DNA of 64,000 bases from IGN2 sp964639955 (GTDB lineage Bacteria; Bacteroidota; Ignavibacteria; Ignavibacteriales; Ignavibacteriaceae): positions 1 to 64,000 of the forward strand of contig CAZXGJ010000005.1 in NCBI GenBank assembly GCA_964639955.1, in the 5' to 3' direction. Under the pieces are notes generated by a model. The model was given only the letters and a program-made list of their open reading frames with translations. It was not told the DNA's origin and did no database searches. Below are positions 43,092 through 50,920 of this stretch, one piece after another (the stretch's first letter is position 1; every line of letters begins with the position of its first letter). A program made the translations under genes and the position numbers.

Positions 43092-43207
43092 AGTCACGCA
43101 GCTGCCCGAATTCCAATCAGCTTCAGTTAGGAATTATTACCTGTAATTTTTTTTGCTTATTTTAAATATTATCTCTAACAAAAAATTAATAACCAGAGGG
43201 AGTATTT

Positions 43208-44173
43208 ATGAGCAGAAAAAAAATATCATTAATCGGCGGCGGTCAAATCGGCGGTGTTTTGGCTCAGCTAATTGCGCAAAGACAGCTTGGTGATGTGGTT
43301 CTTTACGATATCGTTGATGATATGCCACAAGGTAAATCACTGGATATCGCTGAAGCATCCAGAATAGACGGCTTTGATGTAATGGTTAAAGGCACTAATG
43401 ATTACGCAGATATAAAAGATTCTGATGTTGTAATCGTTACTGCCGGTCTACCAAGAAAACCTGGCATGAGCAGGGATGATCTTCTCACCACAAACGCACA
43501 GATAATTAAAACAGTTGCCGAAAATGTTAAAAAGTTTGCCCCTGAATCTATCGCTATTATTATTTCTAATCCTTTGGATGCGATGGTTACACTCTTTAAA
43601 AAAATTACTGGATTTCCTGTTAACAGGGTGTTCGGTCAGGCTGGTATATTAGATTCATCCAGATTCTCTACTTTCATTGCGTGGGAATTGGGAGTTTCAG
43701 TAAAGGATGTTAACGCAATGGTTCTTGGTGGTCATGGCGATACCATGGTGCCGATAGTTCGATATGCAAATGTAAACGGAATACCTGCAATGGAATTGCT
43801 GGAGAGGAAATACGGCGATAAAACAAAAGCCAAGGAAGTAATGACTGCTATGGTTGAAAGAACTAAAATGGCTGGCGGCGAGGTTGTAAAACTTCTTAAA
43901 ACGGGCTCGGCATTTTACTCTCCGGCTTCTGCAACCGTTGCTATGCTCGAATCTATTTTAGGTGATGAACATCGTGTATTACCTGTCTGTGCTTTCCTTA
44001 ACGGCGAGTTTGGTGTTCAGGGTTATTATGTTGGTGTTCCTGCAGTTCTTGGTTCAACCGGCGTTGAAAAGATAATTGAGTTCGGGCTTGATAAGGAAGA
44101 AAAAGCTTTGCTTGATAATTCAGTAAATGCTGTTAAGAGCCTGGTGGCAGACATGGAAAGATTAGGTTTCTGA
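43208..44173 (+). CDS. mdh: Malate dehydrogenase
   Basis: A 321-residue lactate/malate dehydrogenase family enzyme of the malate type (LDH-like MDH). The NAD-binding loop is IGGGQIGGVLAQLI with an Asp in YDIVDD. Active-site residues are in GLPRKPGMSRDDLL (Arg pair), ISNPLDAM, and VLGGHGDTMVP (catalytic His). The Arg in LPRKPG marks malate specificity. It interconverts malate and oxaloacetate. GAGGGAG precedes the ATG and a bidirectional terminator follows. Confidence 0.96.
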   Translation: MSRKKISLIGGGQIGGVLAQLIAQRQLGDVVLYDIVDDMPQGKSLDIAEASRIDGFDVMVKGTNDYADIKDSDVVIVTAGLPRKPGMSRDDLLTTNAQIIKTVAENVKKFAPESIAIIISNPLDAMVTLFKKITGFPVNRVFGQAGILDSSRFSTFIAWELGVSVKDVNAMVLGGHGDTMVPIVRYANVNGIPAMELLERKYGDKTKAKEVMTAMVERTKMAGGEVVKLLKTGSAFYSPASATVAMLESILGDEHRVLPVCAFLNGEFGVQGYYVGVPAVLGSTGVEKIIEFGLDKEEKALLDNSVNAVKSLVADMERLGF

Positions 44174-44213
44174 AGTTACCGGGAAATCGGTGATATTTTA
44201 AAAACCGATGAAA

Positions 44214-44243
44214 TAAAAAACCCTCCGTTTCGGAGGGTTTTTT
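44214..44243. terminator. Bidirectional intrinsic terminator between mdh and rpmA
   Basis: AAAAAACCCTCCG / TTT / CGGAGGGTTTTTT, with A and T runs on both sides, lies between the convergent mdh and rpmA genes. Confidence 0.92.
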
Positions 44244-44261
44244 AATGGGGGAAAAATTCTT

Positions 44262-44516
44262 TCAGGTTGCGTAAACACTAATATACTGCCGGTTGCCTTT
44301 CTTAATTTCAAATTTCACAATACCATTTGCAACTGCGAACAATGTATCGTCTTTACCTTTTTTAACATTAGCTCCGGGATGAAATTTGGTTCCTCTTTGC
44401 CTTACAAGAATATTGCCGGCAATTACTTTCTCACCTCCAAATCTTTTAACACCAAGATATTGAGGATTACTATCCCTGCCGTTTCGGGATGAGCCCTGAC
44501 CTTTTTTATGTGCCAT
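44262..44516 (-). CDS. rpmA: 50S ribosomal protein L27
   Basis: An 84-residue L27 with the conserved N-terminus AHKKGQGSSRNGRDS directly after the start Met, so no processed leader as in Firmicutes, and KFHPGANVKKGKDDTLFA. Its N-terminal tail reaches the peptidyl-transferase centre. It is downstream of rplU in the standard order. Confidence 0.97.
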   Translation of the reverse strand: MAHKKGQGSSRNGRDSNPQYLGVKRFGGEKVIAGNILVRQRGTKFHPGANVKKGKDDTLFAVANGIVKFEIKKGNRQYISVYAT

Positions 44517-44550
44517 TCTAAATTTCCTTTTTAATAAACTTTAGGTTATT

Positions 44551-44859
44551 CTATGCGATTTTTAGTATCTCAATTCGGGTTAAATGCTGCCTGTGCCCGT
44601 TTTTCTTTCTGTATCCTGTTCTTATTTTCTTCTTGAAAACTATTACCTTGTCATCCTTTAAATGCTCTAGAACCTTTGCAGTAACTTTAGCTCCGTATAC
44701 TTTAGGAGAACCGATTTTTAAATTGTTATCATCACCAACCATTAAAACAGAATTGAAAGTTATTTCAGAATCAACTTTTTCAGCGAGCCGCGGAACGTAG
44801 TACTTTTGATTCTCTGCAACTTTAAATTGTTGACCCAATATATCTATAACAGCAAACAT
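44551..44859 (-). CDS. rplU: 50S ribosomal protein L21
   Basis: A 102-residue L21 with GQQFKVAENQKYYVPRL, the KIGSPKVYGAKVTAKVLEH core and the RTGYRKKNGHRQHLTRI signature. It binds 23S rRNA early in assembly. Confidence 0.97.
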   Translation of the reverse strand: MFAVIDILGQQFKVAENQKYYVPRLAEKVDSEITFNSVLMVGDDNNLKIGSPKVYGAKVTAKVLEHLKDDKVIVFKKKIRTGYRKKNGHRQHLTRIEILKIA

Positions 44860-44890
44860 TATTTTCCTCTATTCTTTGAAATTTGAGCTA

Positions 44891-44922
44891 CAAATCTATA
44901 TAATGAAGGTAATTAAATCAAA
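44891..44922 (-). promoter_or_regulatory. Bacteroidota-type promoter for rplU-rpmA
   Basis: On the reverse strand, TTTG (44922-44919), a 20-nt spacer, and TAGATTTG (44898-44891), about 32 bases from the rplU start codon. This is the best match to consensus in the window. Confidence 0.7.
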
Positions 44923-44952
44923 TTTGGAGGATTAAAAAAATAAAAATAATAT

Positions 44953-46002
44953 TTACTTTTTCAGCTGAAATGAAAACTCGCTGCCCTCACCAACAGTGCT
45001 GGAAACATTCACTTTTGAGCCATGAGCCTCTATTATATGCTTAACAATAGCCAAACCGAGCCCGGTTCCTCCGATTGACCGCGAGCGGGCTTTGTCCACC
45101 CTAAAAAATCTTTCGAATATTCTATCCAGATACTTTCCGGGAATTCCTATACCTGTATCTTTAACACTTAATGTAACTTTTTGATTTTCTTCGCGTACCA
45201 AAATCTCCACTTTTCCCTTTTCCGTATATTTTAAAGCATTTTGTACGAGGTTATTCAACACCTGCCTGATTTTTTCCTTATCGCCAAAGACCTGTAAAGC
45301 GTTGTTGGTTGATGAATGGGATAAAACCAGATTTTTGTCTTCGGCAATTTTTTTATTCGCCTGAATAATTTCATTAATCAAATCGCTGATTTTAAAAAAC
45401 CTGTAGCTCATGCGCATTTCACCTGATTCTATCATCGAAATGTCTATGAGATCGTTCAATAAATTGCTTAAGCTTAAAGTGTTCTGGTTGGCCTTATGCA
45501 AAAAGTGGAGATTTACTTTTTCATCATTCACAGCACCGCTTAAAAGCGTTTCAATATAACCCTGGATTGCAAAAATGGGTGTTCTAAGCTCGTGGGAAAC
45601 ATTTGCCAAAAACTGCGAGCGAACCTTCTGAAGTCTTTGCAAATATTCTATATCCTCCCTGGTTTTAATGAACATTTTTTTTATTGCCTTCTGAAGGGTA
45701 AGAAGACCGGGATCTAATTTAATCTCATCTTCATTCTGATATTTGTTTTGCCTGATATTATTTATTATGGTCTGTATTTCATCGAGTTCCCGGTTTCTTT
45801 TTCTGCTAACCAGATAAAGATATACAAGGCTCATTAATATGATGAGGAAGGAAAAAATCAAAAGCTTATAACCCAGACCGAAAAGGATCCCAGCTAAGGT
45901 TATGACCAGGACAATTAATAGTAGAAGTTCTCTTAAAAATACAGTTGAAGAGAGTAATTTTCCCTTAATCTCATTCCGGGTTTTTAAATCGGTATCCAAC
46001 AC
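44953..46002 (-). CDS. Sensor histidine kinase (PhoR-like)
   Basis: A 349-residue membrane kinase. Two hydrophobic helices at about 22-66 leave almost no periplasmic sensor domain. The phosphoacceptor is NVSHELRTPIFAI (His about 138), followed by the HATPase motifs NNLVQNALKYTE, KDTGIGIPGKY, ERFFRV and GGTGLGLAIVKH. The start is GTG (or the next codon, TTG), 32 bases inside the response regulator gene, so expression is coupled. It resembles PhoR, but the signal is unknown. Confidence 0.92.
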   Translation of the reverse strand: MLDTDLKTRNEIKGKLLSSTVFLRELLLLIVLVITLAGILFGLGYKLLIFSFLIILMSLVYLYLVSRKRNRELDEIQTIINNIRQNKYQNEDEIKLDPGLLTLQKAIKKMFIKTREDIEYLQRLQKVRSQFLANVSHELRTPIFAIQGYIETLLSGAVNDEKVNLHFLHKANQNTLSLSNLLNDLIDISMIESGEMRMSYRFFKISDLINEIIQANKKIAEDKNLVLSHSSTNNALQVFGDKEKIRQVLNNLVQNALKYTEKGKVEILVREENQKVTLSVKDTGIGIPGKYLDRIFERFFRVDKARSRSIGGTGLGLAIVKHIIEAHGSKVNVSSTVGEGSEFSFQLKK

Positions 46003-46660
46003 CCTTTATTGTTTCGATTAGTTCAGAATACTTGCCAAGCTTGGTCCTTATCTTTCTGATATGAACATCAACAGTGCGGTCAACTACATAAACATCATTA
46101 CCCCAAACATCTTTAAGAAGCGATTCCCGGTTAAAAACCTTATCCGGATGGCTTGCCAGATAATAAAGTAAATGAAATTCCTTTCGCGGAAAAAACTTTT
46201 GTTTTTTTTCTATAGTAACTGAGTATCTCTCAGTATCAATAACGAGTGGACCAATTTCCAAAGTTTTTTTACTGTTTGATTTTTTTATTTCAGCAGCGCT
46301 TTTCCTTAGGTTTGATTTTACGCGGGCAATAAGTTTTTTGGGCGATATCGGCTTTTGAATATAATCACTCGCACCAATATCCAGACTTTTTATTTCATCA
46401 GTCTCCCCGGATTTTGCCGTTAAAAAAATAACCGGAATACCGGCGTACTTTTCGTTGCTTCTGATTTTGCTGTATAATTCATAACCGTCAATCTCCGGCA
46501 TCATAATATCAAGTATAATAAGATCAGGGCATTTTTCAACCTCGCGTAATGCATCCTTTCCGTTATAGCTTACCAGCACTTCAAAGCCTTCTTTCTGCAA
46601 ATTATACTGCAGAAATTCTACTATATCCGGCTCATCATCAACAAGTAAAATTTTTTTCAA
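45971..46660 (-). CDS. OmpR/PhoB-family response regulator
   Basis: A 229-residue regulator. The receiver domain has the acidic pair VDDEPD, the phosphoacceptor in LIILDIMMPEIDG (Asp about 52) and Lys in QKPISPKKL. The C-terminal winged helix has the OmpR/PhoB recognition features FNRESLLKDVWGNDVYVVDR, TVDVHIRKIRTKLG and IKGVGYRF. It is paired with the overlapping histidine kinase gene. The 32-base overlap and downstream position after dxs suggest a shared transcript. Confidence 0.94.
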   Translation of the reverse strand: MKKILLVDDEPDIVEFLQYNLQKEGFEVLVSYNGKDALREVEKCPDLIILDIMMPEIDGYELYSKIRSNEKYAGIPVIFLTAKSGETDEIKSLDIGASDYIQKPISPKKLIARVKSNLRKSAAEIKKSNSKKTLEIGPLVIDTERYSVTIEKKQKFFPRKEFHLLYYLASHPDKVFNRESLLKDVWGNDVYVVDRTVDVHIRKIRTKLGKYSELIETIKGVGYRFKNPE

Positions 46661-46681
46661 GAAATTCTATTTTGTTTTTTG

Positions 46682-48601
46682 TTACAATGATATTTCACGA
46701 ACGGGATTTTTAGATTCACAAAAATCCTTAACCTTAACAGCTATTCCTTCAGCATCAATACCCAGCATCTTGTGTAATTCGGGTTGCGTGCCATGTTCAA
46801 CAAATTTATCCGGCAGGCCAATTCTTAAAACATCGTTCTTTAAATTCTTTTCTGCAAGCAGTTCCAAAACGGCACTTCCGAAACCGCCGGGGATATTATT
46901 TTCTTCAATCGTTACAATTTTTAGATGCCGTAGGGCTGTTTCTTCAATCATCTCAGAATCAAGAGGCTTTATAAATCTCATATTAACTACTTCGCAGTTA
47001 ATTCCACTCCGGAGTAATATTTCAGAGGCTTGTTTTGCATATTCAACCATAGAGCCTACCGCTAGTAAAGCAACGTCGCTGCCTTCTGAAAGTTTTTCAG
47101 CTTTACCAATCTCATACTTTGTAAAAAATTCATCAACCGGAACACCTAAAGCCGAGCCGCGCGGATACCTGAGAGCAACGGGACCTTCACAATGCTCAAC
47201 TGCCGTATATAACATATTTCTAAGTTCAGCTTCGTCTTTCGGTGCCATAATAACCATACCGGGGATCAACCTGAGGTAAGTTAAATCGAAAGTTCCGTGG
47301 TGCGTAGGGCCATCGGCACCAACCAGTCCTGCCCGGTCCAAAACAAAAACAACGTGCAGCTTTTGCAAAGCAACATCGTGAATTACCTGATCGAAGGCAC
47401 GCTGCAGAAAAGTCGAGTAGATAGCTGTAACCGGAATTATTCCCTGAGTTGCAAGCCCTGCAGCAAATGTTACTGCATGCTCTTCTGCTATGCCCACATC
47501 AAAATAATTCTGAGGAATTTTTTCCTTTAGAATATCCAGCCCGGTACCATCCGGCATCGCTGCGGTTATTCCAACTACTTTCGGATTCCTCTGAATAATT
47601 TCTACAAGAGCATTGCCAAATATTTGAGTATAAGATGGCTTTGGTTCTCCCTTTTTGTGCGCTCTCCCGGTCATTTTATCGAAGGGTGTTGATGCATGCA
47701 ATCTTTGTGAATGATTTTCAGCAGGTTTATAACCCTTTCCCTTTTGTGTGATGGCATGAACAAGGATAGGACCTTTTAGCTCTTTTACCTGTTCAAATAT
47801 TTTTATCACCTGATGCAGGTTATGACCGTTAATTGGTCCAAAATATCTGAAGCCGAGAGCTTCAAACAACATACCCGGGGTAATTACAGCTTTAATACCT
47901 TGCTCGAGACGTGCAGCAATTTTTCTCATTCTGTCGCCAAACTGATCGAGCTTACCAGTGAGATCCCAAATTTGTCCTTTAAATCGGTTATAATCCGGGT
48001 GAGTGATCATCTCTGTAAAATAATTTGATAATTGCCATACGTTGGGTGCAATAGACATATTATTATCATTCAGCACTACAATCAAATCAGATTTGGTTAT
48101 TCCTGAATTATTCATGGCTTCGTAAGCCATTCCGCCGGTCATAGCACCATCACCAATTACAGCAACAACTTTTCTTTTTTCGCGCCTGATATCCCTTGCC
48201 ACTGCCATGCCCAAAGCGGCGGAAATTGAAGTAGAAGCATGCCCGGCACCAAAGCTGTCATACTCACTTTCACTTCTTTTAAGGAAACCGCTAATACCTC
48301 CAAATCTTCTTATATTTTTAAGAGCATCTTTTCTTCCTGTTAAAATTTTATGAGGATATGCCTGATGACCGGTATCCCAAACAATTAAATCGTAGGGAGT
48401 ATCGAAAACTTTGTGTATTGCTACAGTTAATTCCACTGTTCCAAGCCCACCGCCGAAATGACCGCCTATTTCGGAAATTGTATCCACCATATATTCACGT
48501 ATATCAGCACAAAGCTGCTTCAATTGAGGTAAATGTAAATTTTTTATATCGGAAGGATAATTTACCATTGATAAAACAGGATATTTTTCAGAATCGATCA
48601 T
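46682..48601 (-). CDS. dxs: 1-deoxy-D-xylulose-5-phosphate synthase
   Basis: A 639-residue DXS, full length. Thiamine diphosphate motifs are visible: WDTGHQAYPHKILTGR, GDGAMTGGMAYEAMNN, and the C-terminal transketolase part DVGIAEEHAVTFAAG and LDRAGLVGADGPTHHG. It condenses pyruvate and glyceraldehyde-3-phosphate in the MEP isoprenoid pathway. It follows xseB by 14 bases, a neighbour arrangement (xseA-xseB-dxs) common in bacteria. Confidence 0.97.
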   Translation of the reverse strand: MIDSEKYPVLSMVNYPSDIKNLHLPQLKQLCADIREYMVDTISEIGGHFGGGLGTVELTVAIHKVFDTPYDLIVWDTGHQAYPHKILTGRKDALKNIRRFGGISGFLKRSESEYDSFGAGHASTSISAALGMAVARDIRREKRKVVAVIGDGAMTGGMAYEAMNNSGITKSDLIVVLNDNNMSIAPNVWQLSNYFTEMITHPDYNRFKGQIWDLTGKLDQFGDRMRKIAARLEQGIKAVITPGMLFEALGFRYFGPINGHNLHQVIKIFEQVKELKGPILVHAITQKGKGYKPAENHSQRLHASTPFDKMTGRAHKKGEPKPSYTQIFGNALVEIIQRNPKVVGITAAMPDGTGLDILKEKIPQNYFDVGIAEEHAVTFAAGLATQGIIPVTAIYSTFLQRAFDQVIHDVALQKLHVVFVLDRAGLVGADGPTHHGTFDLTYLRLIPGMVIMAPKDEAELRNMLYTAVEHCEGPVALRYPRGSALGVPVDEFFTKYEIGKAEKLSEGSDVALLAVGSMVEYAKQASEILLRSGINCEVVNMRFIKPLDSEMIEETALRHLKIVTIEENNIPGGFGSAVLELLAEKNLKNDVLRIGLPDKFVEHGTQPELHKMLGIDAEGIAVKVKDFCESKNPVREISL

Positions 48602-48615
48602 TTAATAATGTTCCT

Positions 48616-48846
48616 TTACTGCTCTTCACTGTCGTTAGAAAATTTATTTATTTCTTTTTTAAGTTCGGTTATCTTTAATTCTGCTTCGTTGAGTTTTTTC
48701 ATACAACTTTTAGAGAGTTTAATCCCTTCTTCATAAAGTGAAATAACTTCATCCAGATCAGCACTGTTATTCTCCAGCAAATCTGCTATTTCTTCAAGTC
48801 TTTTTAAGTCCTGCTCAAAGCTATTTATCTTTTTAATCTTTTTCAT
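48616..48846 (-). CDS. xseB: Exodeoxyribonuclease VII small subunit
   Basis: A 76-residue all-helical XseB: SFEQDLKRLEEIADLLENN, then DEVISLYEEGIKLSKSC and a coiled-coil tail. Its ATG overlaps the xseA stop by one base (TAATG), so the subunits are coupled. Confidence 0.93.
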   Translation of the reverse strand: MKKIKKINSFEQDLKRLEEIADLLENNSADLDEVISLYEEGIKLSKSCMKKLNEAELKITELKKEINKFSNDSEEQ

Positions 48847-50039
48847 TAATTATTTTTTTCATTGATATCTATTTCATCATCAAAAAATTTTAACCTGGCT
48901 TTATGATCTTTTATAAAATCTGATGCTCTCATAACAAATTTAGAATTCTGTTTTACCAAAACAAAGCCACGTTTAAGTGTACTTTGAATATCGAAGGAGT
49001 TTATTGTTTTTTTTACTAAACTGACTTTGTTCTTTAAAGTAATCAAAATTTTTTCAATGCTATGATTTATTCCGGAAGTTATAACATCAAGCTGCTGATT
49101 TTTTCTGTAAATAATATCCTGCGCTATTTTAAAACCATATGAATTTACGGCTTCCAGAATACCTTTTCTTAAATTCATTAAAAGATTTGAAATCAGCATT
49201 GACGAATTATTAAAAAAGTCTTGAATAAAACTTTTTATTTCATCAATATCAGGTGTAGCAAGTTCCATAGCAACAGAAGGTGTAGGAGCTCTCAGGTCGG
49301 CAACATAATCGGCAATAGTGAAATCAACTTCGTGTCCGACTGCCGAAATAACCGGAATCCCGGAGTTGTAAATAGCCCTTGCAACAATTTCTTCATTGAA
49401 TGCCCATAAATCTTCAACTGATCCACCGCCTCTGCCGGCAATAATAACATCAATATCCTTATAATCGTTCAATAACTTAATAGCCGCAACAATTGATTCT
49501 GCAGCGCCTGCGCCCTGAACTCTTGCCGGTGCAATCACCAGTTCTAACAGAGGATATCTTCTTTCAGCAACACTTACCATATCCCTGAAAGCTGCCCCGT
49601 CTATAGCGGTTACAATTCCTATTTTTTCAGGAAAATCGGGAATTGGTCGTTTATGTTTCTCATCAAAAAGTCCTTCGGCTTCAAGTTTCTTCTTCAATTT
49701 TTCAAACGCTTCTTGCAGCTCGCCAACACCGGCAGGTTTCATAGAACGAACATCTAATTGGTAATTGCCTCTCGGCGGGTAAACGGTAATCCTTCCATTC
49801 ACAATTACTTTTATGCCATCCTGAGGTGTGAAAAAGACGTACTGGTTTAATCCTTTCCACATAGTACAACTAATTACAGCGTTTGCATCTTTCAGATTGA
49901 AATACCAGTGCCCGGAGATATGCGGCTTGAAGTTAGAAATTTCTCCAACTACCGCAACCTGTTCAAATGATTCCTCGAGCGTTTTCCGGATTTCTTTCGT
50001 TAGCTCGGAAACAGTTAATATTTGAACTGAGTTTTCCAA
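48846..50039 (-). CDS. xseA: Exodeoxyribonuclease VII large subunit
   Basis: A 397-residue XseA. The N-terminal OB fold has VVGEISNFKPHISGHWYFNL, the catalytic domain has GIVTAIDGAAFRDM, IIAGRGGGSVEDLWAFNEE and SAVGHEVDFTIADYVADLRAPTPS, and a helical C-terminus ends in LKRGFVLV. With XseB it degrades single-stranded DNA from both ends. Confidence 0.96.
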   Translation of the reverse strand: MENSVQILTVSELTKEIRKTLEESFEQVAVVGEISNFKPHISGHWYFNLKDANAVISCTMWKGLNQYVFFTPQDGIKVIVNGRITVYPPRGNYQLDVRSMKPAGVGELQEAFEKLKKKLEAEGLFDEKHKRPIPDFPEKIGIVTAIDGAAFRDMVSVAERRYPLLELVIAPARVQGAGAAESIVAAIKLLNDYKDIDVIIAGRGGGSVEDLWAFNEEIVARAIYNSGIPVISAVGHEVDFTIADYVADLRAPTPSVAMELATPDIDEIKSFIQDFFNNSSMLISNLLMNLRKGILEAVNSYGFKIAQDIIYRKNQQLDVITSGINHSIEKILITLKNKVSLVKKTINSFDIQSTLKRGFVLVKQNSKFVMRASDFIKDHKARLKFFDDEIDINEKNN

Positions 50040-50867
50040 CTATTCTTTGATTAAATCCATTTTACTTTTGTCAATTTCGTTGTAATCCAGTTCGGAACCA
50101 AACATACTATGAGGTATAAGAAATATTATAAACATTAATACTGATGCAAATACAATCCATTTTTTCGGATTTTTAAATTTGTAAATTGAGATCAATGCCA
50201 GTAGCCATCCGATAAAAGCAGCAAGAATTTTATTATCCGTTAAATCGTGTCCGAATGGAATACCGGTCCAGAATTCGCCAAAGGCATAATATTGTGCAAT
50301 AGGACCAAGAACAAATCCACCAACTATAATAAAAATAAATGTGGCAATAGTAAGTGGTTTAAAATTCTTCCCGCTATTAAAAAACTCAAGTCCGGTTCTT
50401 GTTGAAAGAAGCATTGCTCCAAAGATAAAAATTATATGAGGAATCAGAAACAGAACCGGAACATCGCCTTTGAACCTGATTACAACTACGCCTTCTTCAG
50501 GCAATGTAACAATCTGTTCATCTTTCTGAAGAATAATTTTGTAAATCAGTTTTCCTGCAGGCGGCTGATGAGGCAGATTAGCAGTAAGCTTTTCATTTTT
50601 TTTGCGCATTTCAACTGAAGTCCATTCATCATTTGTTTTAAATCTTTTCCAGTACAGCTCACCGCATATTGATTCATCTGAAGCAGAAATTTCAATCTGA
50701 TGATCACCTTTTCCCCCATGAGTTCTATCAAGTTTATATTCGATGAGTTCACCAACTAAAACAACCTCTCCGCTTACCGGGTAAGTTGGGCCCGTTATTC
50801 TTTGGTATGCTGCGGTAAGGATTGTAAGTACAAATGCAATAAGCCAGAGAATGATGGATTTCTTCAT
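50040..50867 (-). CDS. Hypothetical membrane protein
   Basis: A 275-residue protein I do not recognise. One N-terminal transmembrane helix (residues 5-22) is followed by a beta-rich extracytoplasmic domain of about 110 residues (including ISASDESICGELYWKRF) and four or five C-terminal helices (from VLFLIPHIIFIFGAMLL). Its stop codon abuts the xseA start, so it is probably first in the xseA-xseB-dxs transcript. The motif IPFGHDLTDNK between helices may be functional. Confidence 0.7.
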   Translation of the reverse strand: MKKSIILWLIAFVLTILTAAYQRITGPTYPVSGEVVLVGELIEYKLDRTHGGKGDHQIEISASDESICGELYWKRFKTNDEWTSVEMRKKNEKLTANLPHQPPAGKLIYKIILQKDEQIVTLPEEGVVVIRFKGDVPVLFLIPHIIFIFGAMLLSTRTGLEFFNSGKNFKPLTIATFIFIIVGGFVLGPIAQYYAFGEFWTGIPFGHDLTDNKILAAFIGWLLALISIYKFKNPKKWIVFASVLMFIIFLIPHSMFGSELDYNEIDKSKMDLIKE

Positions 50868-50920
50868 TGGGAAAATTCTGCGAGAATTATTTTGAAATTT
50901 TTGCGAACGAAAGATAAAGA

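Noticed and set aside
46770..47279. Forward frame (169 codons) opposite dxs
   Set aside because: It lies wholly within dxs, which has all thiamine diphosphate motifs; the shadow shows no protein family.
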